Assembly: GCF_031157255.1 (NCBI RefSeq)
Contig: NZ_JAVIFX010000030.1
Span: forward strand, 46,091 to 110,090
Length of the DNA: 64,000 nt
From: Bradyrhizobium sp. LHD-71
Lineage (GTDB): Bacteria; Pseudomonadota; Alphaproteobacteria; Rhizobiales; Xanthobacteraceae
Direction: 5' to 3'
In this document: in pieces, positions 43,905 through 51,678 of the stretch
Position numbering within the stretch: position 1 is the first letter of the stretch
Layout: every line of letters starts with the position of its first letter
Translations under genes and position numbers: made by a program
Notes under the pieces: model-generated
The model's input: the letters and a program-made list of their open reading frames with translations, nothing else
Told to the model about the DNA's origin: nothing
Databases searched by the model: none

Positions 43905-44876
43905 TCAGCCCTGGGCTGGCTTCCAGACGATATCCCGCACCGCGATCGGCCTAGGAATGAGGCCCAGCTTGTGGAACCGATCGGCAACGCCTTGTTGCGT
44001 TTCGATGATGTCGTCGGTGATCGCACCGATCAGAAAGCTCGCCCGGTCCGCGGCAACGGTCTGGATGTCGAGCGGAACCCCTGTCACGTCAGCCAGCGAT
44101 TTCGCGACGCTGCCTCGATTGGCTTCGGCCCAGATCGCCGCCTCGCCGATCTTGACGATCACCTCGGCAAGGGCCGCCGGTTGATGGCGGGCAAAATCCC
44201 GGTTCGCGATGAAGAACGAATTCGACTTCGTCACCTCGTGCGCGTTGATCAGGATGCGTCCCTGCTGCCGCTTCTCGCCGATGGCAAAATAGGGATCCCA
44301 CACCGCCCAGGCGTCGATGCTGCCGTTGGCGAAGGCCGGTCCTGCGTCCGGTGGCGTCAGGTAGATTGGCGTGATGTCGCTGTACGTCAGCCCCGCCTTT
44401 TCCAGCGTCTGCACCACGATATTGTGGGCACTCGACCCCTTGGTGAAGCCGACGCGCCTGTTTTTGAGATCGGCGATCGTGCGGATCGGCGAATGCTGCG
44501 GAACGAGGATTCCCTGCCCGTTAGTGATGCGCTGGCCAGCGGAGTAGACAATGTTGGCGTTTGCGGCCTGTGCAAAGATCGGTGGCGAGTCGCCGACCGC
44601 GCCGAAATCGATGCTGCCGACGCTCATGGCCTCGAGCAACGGCGGCCCCGACGTGAACTCGACCCATTTGATGTTGATTGCCTTGGTTGCGAAGTGCTTC
44701 TCGAGCACGGCCTGCTGCCGCGCGATCACCAGCACACCGGTCTTCTGGTAGCCGATGCGGATTTCCTTCAGAAACGATGATGGCGGCACGTTTTGCGCGT
44801 GCAATTGCGACGACGCTCCGACAAGCGCCGTCGTAGCGAACAGACGTTTGAGAAAGTCGCGACGTATCACATTCAT
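43905..44876 (-). CDS. Sulfonate ABC transporter substrate-binding protein, copy 3 (first gene of ssu operon)
   Basis: About 323 residues. The N-terminus MNVIRRDFLKRLFATTALVG carries a twin-arginine-like motif followed by a hydrophobic stretch. SsuA-type blocks: [85 protein letters not shown] 44876 has GGAG directly abutting it, too close for initiation; the GTG two codons later (44870) has that GGAG at normal spacing and may be the true start. Likely the promoter-proximal gene. Confidence 0.88.
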   Translation of the reverse strand: MNVIRRDFLKRLFATTALVGASSQLHAQNVPPSSFLKEIRIGYQKTGVLVIARQQAVLEKHFATKAINIKWVEFTSGPPLLEAMSVGSIDFGAVGDSPPIFAQAANANIVYSAGQRITNGQGILVPQHSPIRTIADLKNRRVGFTKGSSAHNIVVQTLEKAGLTYSDITPIYLTPPDAGPAFANGSIDAWAVWDPYFAIGEKRQQGRILINAHEVTKSNSFFIANRDFARHQPAALAEVIVKIGEAAIWAEANRGSVAKSLADVTGVPLDIQTVAADRASFLIGAITDDIIETQQGVADRFHKLGLIPRPIAVRDIVWKPAQG

Positions 44877-45214
44877 CTCCGCACTCGGCGCGCCAGAACC
44901 CGCCGGCTGTGAGGATGATGGGATCAACGCTCGGTCGGCCGCAAGGCATCGGCAAAAATAACGACGCACATGCTTCGAGCTGACGCCGATGCGAGCGAAA
45001 CTTTCTAGTCGGCTTGAGCGACGCGAACAGCTTCTGCTCGCGCCAGGCGTCGCAATCGGCCGACATCAGGAAAATTCTCTTTCGCGTGACTCGCGAAGAA
45101 CAATCCCAATGCGATTTGTAGATCCACAGAAGCGCGGAAATTATTGTTTCCAGCCCGGCTCTTGGTCAACAGCAACCGCCTCGCCCGGGCAAGAAACGCA
45201 AAACAACATCCTCC
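44877..45214. promoter_or_regulatory. Intergenic region upstream of the ssu operon, with a small inverted repeat
   Basis: About 340 bases between the ssu operon start and the stop of the caspase-like gene on the same strand. No gene is convincing here. One element stands out: an AT-rich inverted repeat GGAAA-TTATTG-TTTCC at 45136-45151, a candidate operator for the ssu promoter. No CysB or Cbl type site could be confirmed by eye. Confidence 0.35.
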
Positions 45215-46720
45215 TCAGCGCCGGTAGTTCCGCAGCTCCGAAAGGCTCCCATCCTTGAAGGTCAGCTCGACGGAAACCGATTTCGTGTTGGCCGGCAGCT
45301 TCAGATAGGGCGAAACGTTTCGCGGGATCGCATGCGGTTCCTTCATGTCACATGGCGGCAGCTGGATCACTTTGTCGGGCACGGTCGTGTCAATGCCGAT
45401 CCGCACTTGACGTATCGCGCAGCGATACGAGACGAGATGGGTGTAGTAGATCATCAGCCCATTGTACTCGCGGAATGACAGCCAGCTGGAGGCTGTCATG
45501 TCGAGGATCTTGCGCTGGTCGCGGACGAGCGCGGCTTCAGGATCGAAGCGGATCGGGAACGGGCCTTTCAGATCCCCGTTGGTGTCGATATAGCGGACAT
45601 AGATCGTCTGGGTCGGCGTGTCCGCATCCAGCTCTGCGGACGAGTTCGGAATGCGCTTGCGGGTGCGCGGATCGAGCGCATCCATGAAACCGGTTTCCTT
45701 GAAGTCACCGCTCTCGCCGAGCCGCCAGGAAATCCCAAGCGCCGGATCGGCGATCGAAAACACCACCGTCCATCCGCCGTTGTGGCGCGAGAAGCTCGCG
45801 ATGGGCGCGTTGGTGCTTTCCAGAGGATCGATCAGTTTCGGCGCGGTCATCACCGGCGGCAGCGCGGCGACCTGCTGCGCCTGCGCCGGCACAACATCGA
45901 TCTTGCGGTTCGGGTCGACCGGTGCGCCATTGAGGACGACGTCACCGACAATCTGGTCGTAATAAGCCGGCGTCTGGAGATGGCGGATGCCTTGGGCCAG
46001 ATCGCGCACCTCCGACTGCGTGCGCTTGGCGATCTGCACGAGGTTCAGTCCCGGCTCGACAAGCGTCTTCGCGAAGTTGCGTGTGAACACCGAGTTCGGA
46101 TTGTTGTCGTCGTGCGACAAGCGATCCAGCGCGGTCTGTTTCGCGCCCGCCGAGTAGATGACGAACACGCCTTCCGGCGGCGTCATCGCTGCAAGACCCC
46201 CGCTGCCTGACAGCGCACGCGTGCCGCCGCGCTCGAACGGATTATTGCGGCAGGCATCGAACACGAAGATCGCCGTTCCGGCGCCACGGTTCTGGACGCG
46301 GCTGATGATGCGTTCGGCGGCGATCGCGCCGTCGCGGATCAACTCCTCCTGGCCCACGGTCGCCGACGACACATCGATCGGAAGAAGGTAGTTTTCACCG
46401 CCAATCTCGAAGCCGTGCCCGGCAAAGAAGAAGAACGCCGTATCGCCCTTCTCGATCATGCGATCAAAGGCCAGCAAGGTTTCGCTCAAGCCTTTGCGGT
46501 TCTGGTTCTCGGCAACCAACACGGTGAAGCCGAGCTTCTTCAGCGTGTCGTTCATCGTGTGAGCGTCGTTGACCGCCTTCTTGAGCTCAGGGATGTTCGC
46601 GTAATGGTCGTTGCCGATGACGAGCGCGACGCGCTTGCCGGCATCTGCCCTGTCGACGAACGAGCAGGCGGCAAGCGCCATGACCGACGCAAGGATCGTC
46701 CTGACCCAACTTCTCCGCAT
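45215..46720 (-). CDS. Exported caspase-like (peptidase C14, metacaspase-type) protein
   Basis: A 501-residue protein from the ATG at 46720; the longer frame lacks a signal. The N-terminus is hydrophobic (TILASVMALAAC) with a lipobox-like LAAC at 16-19, so the protein may be lipidated or cleaved after ADAG. The caspase domain (about 28-250) has the His dyad residue in FFFFAGHGFEIGG (His102) and the Cys in FVFDACRNNPF (Cys157), the arrangement of metacaspase/paracaspase-like proteases. The C-terminal half (about 270-501) is an unrecognised beta-rich region with WTVVFSIADPALGISWRLGE. The function is unknown. It is not co-transcribed with rhlE, which is divergent. Confidence 0.88.
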   Translation of the reverse strand: MRRSWVRTILASVMALAACSFVDRADAGKRVALVIGNDHYANIPELKKAVNDAHTMNDTLKKLGFTVLVAENQNRKGLSETLLAFDRMIEKGDTAFFFFAGHGFEIGGENYLLPIDVSSATVGQEELIRDGAIAAERIISRVQNRGAGTAIFVFDACRNNPFERGGTRALSGSGGLAAMTPPEGVFVIYSAGAKQTALDRLSHDDNNPNSVFTRNFAKTLVEPGLNLVQIAKRTQSEVRDLAQGIRHLQTPAYYDQIVGDVVLNGAPVDPNRKIDVVPAQAQQVAALPPVMTAPKLIDPLESTNAPIASFSRHNGGWTVVFSIADPALGISWRLGESGDFKETGFMDALDPRTRKRIPNSSAELDADTPTQTIYVRYIDTNGDLKGPFPIRFDPEAALVRDQRKILDMTASSWLSFREYNGLMIYYTHLVSYRCAIRQVRIGIDTTVPDKVIQLPPCDMKEPHAIPRNVSPYLKLPANTKSVSVELTFKDGSLSELRNYRR

Positions 46721-47093
46721 GAATGTCCCCTGCCCGCCAGCGCCAAATCGGCCTGGTATCCTCGCATTATTCCACGACACAATAGTCTCGTCGGTGATTT
46801 CGCGGTTCATTTCGGCGGCAGCCGGCAGCACCGCCGAGGCCCCGAATCACCCAAAATGAGCGATTTTGCCGGCAAATATTAAGCTTTTCTGATCCTCCAG
46901 ACCCCTGAAACGATTGACTTTGGCCAATTCAACCCTATGTTCCGGGCACGAACGCGGCCGGATTCGAATTGCTCGAGCGAGCCGCCTGTCAGCGTCATTT
47001 TTGCTCCCCGTGCCCGAAGAAGCGTGCCGTTCCGGGGTCGAGCCTGACAGAACGCCCAAAAGAATCCGAACGGCGGTTCCGACTAGAGGTTGA
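46721..47093. promoter_or_regulatory. Intergenic region between caspase-like gene and rhlE, with the rhlE promoter
   Basis: These 373 bases separate divergent genes. A good sigma-70-like promoter faces rhlE: TTGACT at 46914-46919, a 16-base spacer and TATGTT at 46936-46941. It would give rhlE a 5' leader of about 150 bases. No gene was found in the interval; short frames on either strand lack family features. Confidence 0.5.
46914..46941 (+). promoter_or_regulatory. Predicted rhlE promoter
   Basis: TTGACT, 16 bases, TATGTT. Initiation about 8 bases further would produce a leader of roughly 145 bases before the ATG at 47094. Cold-induced DEAD-box helicase genes often have long leaders; whether this one folds or is regulated is not visible. 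Confidence 0.45.
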
Positions 47094-48464
47094 ATGTCCT
47101 TTTCCAATCTTGGCCTGTCCGACAAGGTCCTCGCGGCGGTTGCCGCCGCCGGTTACACCCAACCCACCCCGATTCAGGAACAGGCGATCCCCCACGTCCT
47201 CGCGCGGCGCGACGTCCTGGGCATAGCCCAGACCGGCACCGGCAAGACCGCGGCCTTCGTGCTGCCGATGCTCACGCTGCTTGAGAAAGGCCGTGCTCGA
47301 GCCAGAATGCCACGCACGCTGATCCTGGAGCCGACGCGCGAGCTCGCAGCCCAGGTGAAGGAAAACTTCGACAAGTACGGCGCCGGACAGAAGCTCAACG
47401 TGGCGCTCCTGATCGGCGGCGTCTCCTTCGGTGACCAGGACTCCAAATTGACACGCGGCGTCGACGTGCTGATCGCGACGCCCGGACGCCTCCTCGACCA
47501 CACCGAGCGCGGCGGCCTGCTGCTCACCGGCGTCGAGCTGCTCGTCATCGACGAAGCCGACCGGATGCTGGACATGGGCTTCATTCCGGACATCGAGCGC
47601 ATCTGCAAGCTGGTCCCGTTCACCCGCCAGACGCTGTTTTTCACGGCGACGATGCCGACCGAAATCCGCCGCATCACCGAGACGTTTCTGCACAACCCAC
47701 AGAAGGTCGAAGTCTCGAGACCGGCGACGACGGCCGCAACCGTCAGCCAGCTCGTTGTCGCTGCAGGACGCGAGTCGCACCAGAAGCGCGAGCTGCTCAG
47801 GCAGCTGATCCGCTCCGCATCGGATCTGAAGAATGCGATCATCTTCTGCAATCGCAAGCGCGAGGTGGCAATTCTTCACAAATCGCTGGTGAAGCACGGC
47901 TTCGGCGCCGTGGCATTGCACGGCGACATGGACCAGCCGGCACGGATGGCAGCACTGGAGCAGTTCAGGAAAGGCGAGATGCCGCTTCTGGTCGCTTCCG
48001 ATGTTGCCGCCCGCGGTCTCGACATCCCCGACGTCAGCCACGTCTTCAATTTCGACGTTCCCCATCACCCCGACGACTACGTCCATCGCGTCGGCCGCAC
48101 CGGCCGAGCCGGACGTTCCGGCACCGCGATCTCACTCGTTTCTCCAGCCGATGAAAAATCACTTGCGGCGATCGAGAAGCTCACCGGACAAGAGATCCCT
48201 CGCTCGGCTGAACACGCTGCACGGCCCAGCGAGACGGCCCACGACGAGCACGCAAGCCGAGAGGCGCCACGCCGCGCCGGCCGCCGCAAGTCCTCGGGCA
48301 AGTCCTCCAAGAGCGAAGCACCTGCCAAGCGGCCGTCCTCACCGACGTCGGCGCCGAAGCCGGTCACGTTCGGACGTGCACCAGAGCGGCACGATCGCTC
48401 GGAACCCGCAGATCATTCCCACCTGCCCGCCTTCCTGCTGCGGCCGATCCGGGCCCGCGCGTAA
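47094..48464 (+). CDS. rhlE: DEAD-box RNA helicase RhlE-like
   Basis: An ATP-dependent RNA helicase probably active in ribosome assembly and RNA turnover. The 456-residue product has all motifs: Q motif GYTQPTPIQEQAIP at 20-33, motif I AQTGTGKT at 45-52, PTRELA, TPGRLLDH, DEAD (VIDEADRML near 150), TAT (FFTATMP), then FCNRKREV, DVAARGLDIPDVSHV and HRVGRTGRAGRSG. The C-terminal tail (about 365-456) is basic, Ser/Pro/Lys-rich and low complexity, as in RhlE proteins. Divergent from the caspase-like gene. Confidence 0.95.
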   Translation: MSFSNLGLSDKVLAAVAAAGYTQPTPIQEQAIPHVLARRDVLGIAQTGTGKTAAFVLPMLTLLEKGRARARMPRTLILEPTRELAAQVKENFDKYGAGQKLNVALLIGGVSFGDQDSKLTRGVDVLIATPGRLLDHTERGGLLLTGVELLVIDEADRMLDMGFIPDIERICKLVPFTRQTLFFTATMPTEIRRITETFLHNPQKVEVSRPATTAATVSQLVVAAGRESHQKRELLRQLIRSASDLKNAIIFCNRKREVAILHKSLVKHGFGAVALHGDMDQPARMAALEQFRKGEMPLLVASDVAARGLDIPDVSHVFNFDVPHHPDDYVHRVGRTGRAGRSGTAISLVSPADEKSLAAIEKLTGQEIPRSAEHAARPSETAHDEHASREAPRRAGRRKSSGKSSKSEAPAKRPSSPTSAPKPVTFGRAPERHDRSEPADHSHLPAFLLRPIRARA

Positions 48465-48620
48465 CCCGGGCTTCCGCGCCGGATTTTCCAGATACCGACA
48501 GCGATTGCCGGTATCGCGTTTACCCCCGATTCACTCGCGTCACTTACGGTTGTCCGACCATTTATTTCACAATTTTTAGAGTGGCTCGGGCACCGCAGCC
48601 TGATCCAGGGACGAAAGCTT

Positions 48621-49688
48621 GTGATCGGACTGCTCAACGAACACGAACGGACCATGGCGTTTGCCGAGGTCGCCCTGGGACAGATCAAGTCACTGCGACA
48701 GACCGCCGTACCGCGCAATTATGAGATTTGGTACGTCTACGCGACCGGTTACAACCCCGCGCTGAACAAGATCATCAACGAGACACTTGCCCGCGCCGGC
48801 ACGCTGTCGGAAGCGGATCTCGAGCAGATCTACGACACCTATCTCTCCCAGCTTCGAGCCAGCGACAGGATCGATAAGGTCGGTTCGCGCGTGATCAACG
48901 AAATCGACGACGTCATGGCGCTGGTCAACGAGGCGATGGGCTCGACTGCGAACTATGGCCAAAGCCTTGCTGGCGCGAGCGAGAGGCTCGCAGCCGCTAG
49001 CGACCAGGCATCGGTTCGCGCAGTGGTGGAAGGCCTGATCAAATCCACCCGTGACATGCAGGTGCAGAACAGATCGCTCGAAGAACGGCTCGCCGCCTCC
49101 AAGGTCGAGATCAACAACCTGCAGCATAACCTGGAGGTAATCCGCGCCGAGAGCCTGACCGATCCCTTAACCTCGCTCGGCAACCGCAAATACTTCGATC
49201 GCGCGCTGCTCGAGGCGGTGCGCGGTGCACGCGAGCGCGGCGAACCGTTGTCACTGGTGATGTTCGACATCGATTACTTCAAGTCGTTCAACGACAATTA
49301 CGGCCATCTCACCGGCGACCAGGTGCTGCGGCTGGTGGCGATGGCGCTGAGGCAGAACATCAAGGGGCAGGACATCACGGCGCGCTATGGCGGCGAGGAA
49401 TTCGCGGTGGTGCTGCCGAACACGGGTCTGCGCCAGGCGCTCACCGTCGCCGACCACATCCGCCGCGCCGTGATGTCGAAGGAACTGAAGAAGAAGTCGA
49501 CCGGCGAGATCCTCGGCCGGGTGACGATCTCGGCCGGTGTCTCGATGCTGTCGCCGTCGGACGACGCCGATACGCTGATCGAGCGCGCCGATGCCTGCCT
49601 CTATGCAGCCAAGCGAAGCGGCCGCAACCGCGTGATCTGCGAGGCCGATCCGGAATATTCGGTCGAGATGCAGATCCAGGTGGCGTGA
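48621..49688 (+). CDS. Diguanylate cyclase (GGDEF domain)
   Basis: A 355-residue cytoplasmic protein. The C-terminal GGDEF domain (about 175-345) has DPLTSLGNRKYFD, the metal-binding MFDIDYFKSFNDNYGH, and an intact active-site RYGGEEF near 256-262, so synthesis of cyclic di-GMP from GTP is expected. The inhibitory RxxD site five residues upstream reads KGQD, conservatively degenerate. The N-terminal part (about 1-140) is a helical sensor-like region with a YEIWYVYATGYNPALNK segment and a coiled coil before the GGDEF domain (about 135-170). The start is GTG at 48621; ATG at 48654 is a possible alternative. Confidence 0.92.
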   Translation: MIGLLNEHERTMAFAEVALGQIKSLRQTAVPRNYEIWYVYATGYNPALNKIINETLARAGTLSEADLEQIYDTYLSQLRASDRIDKVGSRVINEIDDVMALVNEAMGSTANYGQSLAGASERLAAASDQASVRAVVEGLIKSTRDMQVQNRSLEERLAASKVEINNLQHNLEVIRAESLTDPLTSLGNRKYFDRALLEAVRGARERGEPLSLVMFDIDYFKSFNDNYGHLTGDQVLRLVAMALRQNIKGQDITARYGGEEFAVVLPNTGLRQALTVADHIRRAVMSKELKKKSTGEILGRVTISAGVSMLSPSDDADTLIERADACLYAAKRSGRNRVICEADPEYSVEMQIQVA

Positions 49689-49703
49689 CCCGTCTTCGCC
49701 CTT

Positions 49704-49728
49704 GCGGGCTTCGGCGCGGCAAGCCCGC
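49704..49728 (+). terminator. Predicted terminator of the diguanylate cyclase gene
   Basis: GCGGGCTT at 49704-49711 pairs with AAGCCCGC at 49721-49728 around a 9-base loop, 15 bases after the stop. It is followed by TATTCC, not a strict T tract. Confidence 0.5.
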
Positions 49729-49774
49729 TATTCCGGGCGCCGCGAAGCAACCCAGTTCAAGGCCCCGACTGCGT

Positions 49775-50197
49775 TCATCGCGATGACGCCGCTCGCTGCT
49801 TTACCGGTTTCTTTGCAGCCTTGATCGGCTTGCGCTTCGCTGCCCCACTCTTTCCTCGCTTTGTCTTCGCGAGCTGGGCGCGGTGGGCGACAATGACGGC
49901 GGCACGGGTCCAGTCAGCGAGTTCGTCAGGGTCGTCGTAGAGGCGATCCGGCAGCCGCCAGAACGAGTTGACGGTGACGGTCTTGCCGCTGTGGCGCTGG
50001 CTGTAGCTGAACGGCTTGCAGCCCTCAGCTTCGAATTGCGGGATGTTGGATTCGTCGGCCTTGAAGTAAAGCTCGCCGCCGCGCAGCACGAGACAGAAGC
50101 AGACGCCTTCCGCATAGAGCCCGAAGCCGGAGAACATTCGCTTCAGTTGAATCGGGCCGTATGCCGAGAACAGTTCGGCGATCGCGTCCCGATCCAT
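49775..50197 (-). CDS. TfoX/Sxy-family N-terminal-domain protein
   Basis: A 140-residue protein with the TfoX N-terminal domain (about 5-105): IAELFSAYGPIQLKRMFSGF, GLYAEGVCFCLVLRGGELYF, KPFSYSQRHSGKTVTVNSFW. It is followed by a Lys/Arg-rich tail (about 115-140). In gammaproteobacteria TfoX regulates competence, but short single-domain homologues in alphaproteobacteria have no shown role in DNA uptake. It lies 18 bases after sufA on the same strand, a common neighbour arrangement. Confidence 0.88.
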   Translation of the reverse strand: MDRDAIAELFSAYGPIQLKRMFSGFGLYAEGVCFCLVLRGGELYFKADESNIPQFEAEGCKPFSYSQRHSGKTVTVNSFWRLPDRLYDDPDELADWTRAAVIVAHRAQLAKTKRGKSGAAKRKPIKAAKKPVKQRAASSR

Positions 50198-50215
50198 CGG
50201 CCAGGTCCCTAGATT

Positions 50216-50593
50216 TCAGGCAGGAAGCTTGGCCGGCGTGATCGCGACCGACTCGCCGCAACCGCAGGCGCTGGTCTGGTTGGGATTATTGAAGACGAAT
50301 GTCGCGGCCATCCGATCGACCTTGAAGTCCATCTCGGTGCCGAGCAGGAACAGCACGGCCTTCGGATCGACCAGCACCTTCACGCCCTTGTCCTCGACAA
50401 TCTCGTCGCTGGCCTTGATCTCGTCAGCATATTCAACGGTATACGACATGCCGGCGCAGCCGCCGTTCTTAACACCAACACGCAAGCCCGCGATCGGCTT
50501 CTCGGCGCGCTCGGTCAGGTCGCGAATCCGCTCTGCGGCGGCGTCGGTCAGACGCATCACCTGGGGCCGGGGTCGGAGTGTTGCCGTCGCCAT
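50216..50593 (-). CDS. sufA: A-type iron-sulfur carrier SufA
   Basis: A 125-residue HesB/IscA-family carrier that accepts a cluster from the SufBCD scaffold and passes it to apoproteins. The three conserved cysteines are present: one in VKNGGCAGMSYTVEY and two in SACGCGES near the C-terminus (C-G-C). MSYTVEYADEIKASDE is the typical core. The gene is the last suf gene, separated from sufT by the VOC gene. Confidence 0.93.
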   Translation of the reverse strand: MATATLRPRPQVMRLTDAAAERIRDLTERAEKPIAGLRVGVKNGGCAGMSYTVEYADEIKASDEIVEDKGVKVLVDPKAVLFLLGTEMDFKVDRMAATFVFNNPNQTSACGCGESVAITPAKLPA

Positions 50594-50694
50594 TTTGGTC
50601 CTCTCCGGCCGGGTTCAAGGGCCCGGCAAAGTGGTATGCGCTTAAAATAACAATGAAATCCGTCAAGTGAAGCCCTGTCGGGCTGGATTTCCTC

Positions 50695-51153
50695 TTAGTA
50701 GATCTTCCATGTTCCGCGGGTTACCAGCTCAAGCAAGTGGTTGTCGGGGTCGCGAAAATAGATGCTGTGGCCGCCACGCGGCCAGGCTGTTCGCGCTTCG
50801 ATGGCCACGCCTTTGGCCGTCAGGCGCTGCTCCCATACCGGCAATTCGTCAGACGCTACGCCAAATGCCAGATGCAGCGGGCCGTGCCCGTCATGGGGCG
50901 GAATCGTGCCTCCGGGCAGCTGCACGGTGTCGAGCGTCGCTCCACGCAGGAAAACCAGAAACACGCTCTGGCCGCCGATGTCGTAGGCCCGAAACCGGTC
51001 GTCGCTGACCATGACCGACAAGTCCATCACCTGTTCGTAGAAGGCGGCTGCGCGCGCGAGATCACCAACGTAGATCGCCGTTTCGATCACGCGCTCCAGA
51101 ACCGGCGCTCGTGCGCTCGATTGGGCGTTCGTATCAGGATCGCTGCCAGTCAT
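50695..51153 (-). CDS. VOC-family (glyoxalase/bleomycin resistance) protein
   Basis: A 152-residue vicinal-oxygen-chelate fold protein. It starts after a short N-terminal run with ETAIYVGDLARAAAFYEQVM, has HLAFGV (likely metal His) and ends with the RGGHSIYFRDPDNHLLEL segment typical of fosfomycin-resistance-like and dioxygenase-like VOC proteins. Substrate unknown. It lies between sufT (120 bases) and sufA (101 bases) on the same strand, an interruption of the usual suf order. Confidence 0.88.
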   Translation of the reverse strand: MTGSDPDTNAQSSARAPVLERVIETAIYVGDLARAAAFYEQVMDLSVMVSDDRFRAYDIGGQSVFLVFLRGATLDTVQLPGGTIPPHDGHGPLHLAFGVASDELPVWEQRLTAKGVAIEARTAWPRGGHSIYFRDPDNHLLELVTRGTWKIY

Positions 51154-51273
51154 CGTTCGAACGCCAAATCCAGATAACGAGCTACAAGCTTTTGCTAGTG
51201 CCGCTTGTCGATTTCAATGACCTGCATGAGATGTCCGCACGGTGCAGGACCTTCAAATCGGCGGCACCAGGCG

Positions 51274-51678
51274 TCACCACATGTTCAGGACAAGCCGTGC
51301 CTCGTCGGACATCCGGTCCGGCGTCCATGCCGGCTCCCAGACGATGCTGATGTCGACCTTGCCGACGCCGGGAATACTGGCGACCGCATTCTCGACCATG
51401 GTCGGCAGCTCCTCGGCCGCCGGACAGTTCGGTGTCGTCAGCGTCATTTCGACCGCAACGCTGCGGTCGTCGCGGATATCGACCTTGTAGATCAAACCGA
51501 GTTCGTAGATGTCAGCCGGGATCTCCGGATCGAATACCGTCTTCAGCGCCGCGACAATGTCGCGGGTCAGACGCTCGGTCTCCTCTGCGGGCAATGCCGA
51601 GGTCTTGGCGACGTCGGCACGAATGGCGCCTGCGTCGGCCGCCGCGGTCGCTTGCATGGAAGGGCCGTCCTGGGTCAT
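51274..51678 (-). CDS. sufT: SUF-associated Fe-S assembly protein SufT (DUF59/MIP18 family)
   Basis: A 134-residue protein with the DUF59/MIP18 fold: IVAALKTVFDPEIPADIYEL, GLIYKVDIRDDRSVAVEMTL, TTPNCPAAEELP (the reactive Cys) and VWEPAWTPDRMSDEARL. SufT acts as a maturation factor for Fe-S proteins under high demand. ATG at 51678 overlaps the sufS stop by four bases, so translation is coupled. Conserved region about 35-130; the N-terminal ~30 residues are variable. Confidence 0.93.
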   Translation of the reverse strand: MTQDGPSMQATAAADAGAIRADVAKTSALPAEETERLTRDIVAALKTVFDPEIPADIYELGLIYKVDIRDDRSVAVEMTLTTPNCPAAEELPTMVENAVASIPGVGKVDISIVWEPAWTPDRMSDEARLVLNMW

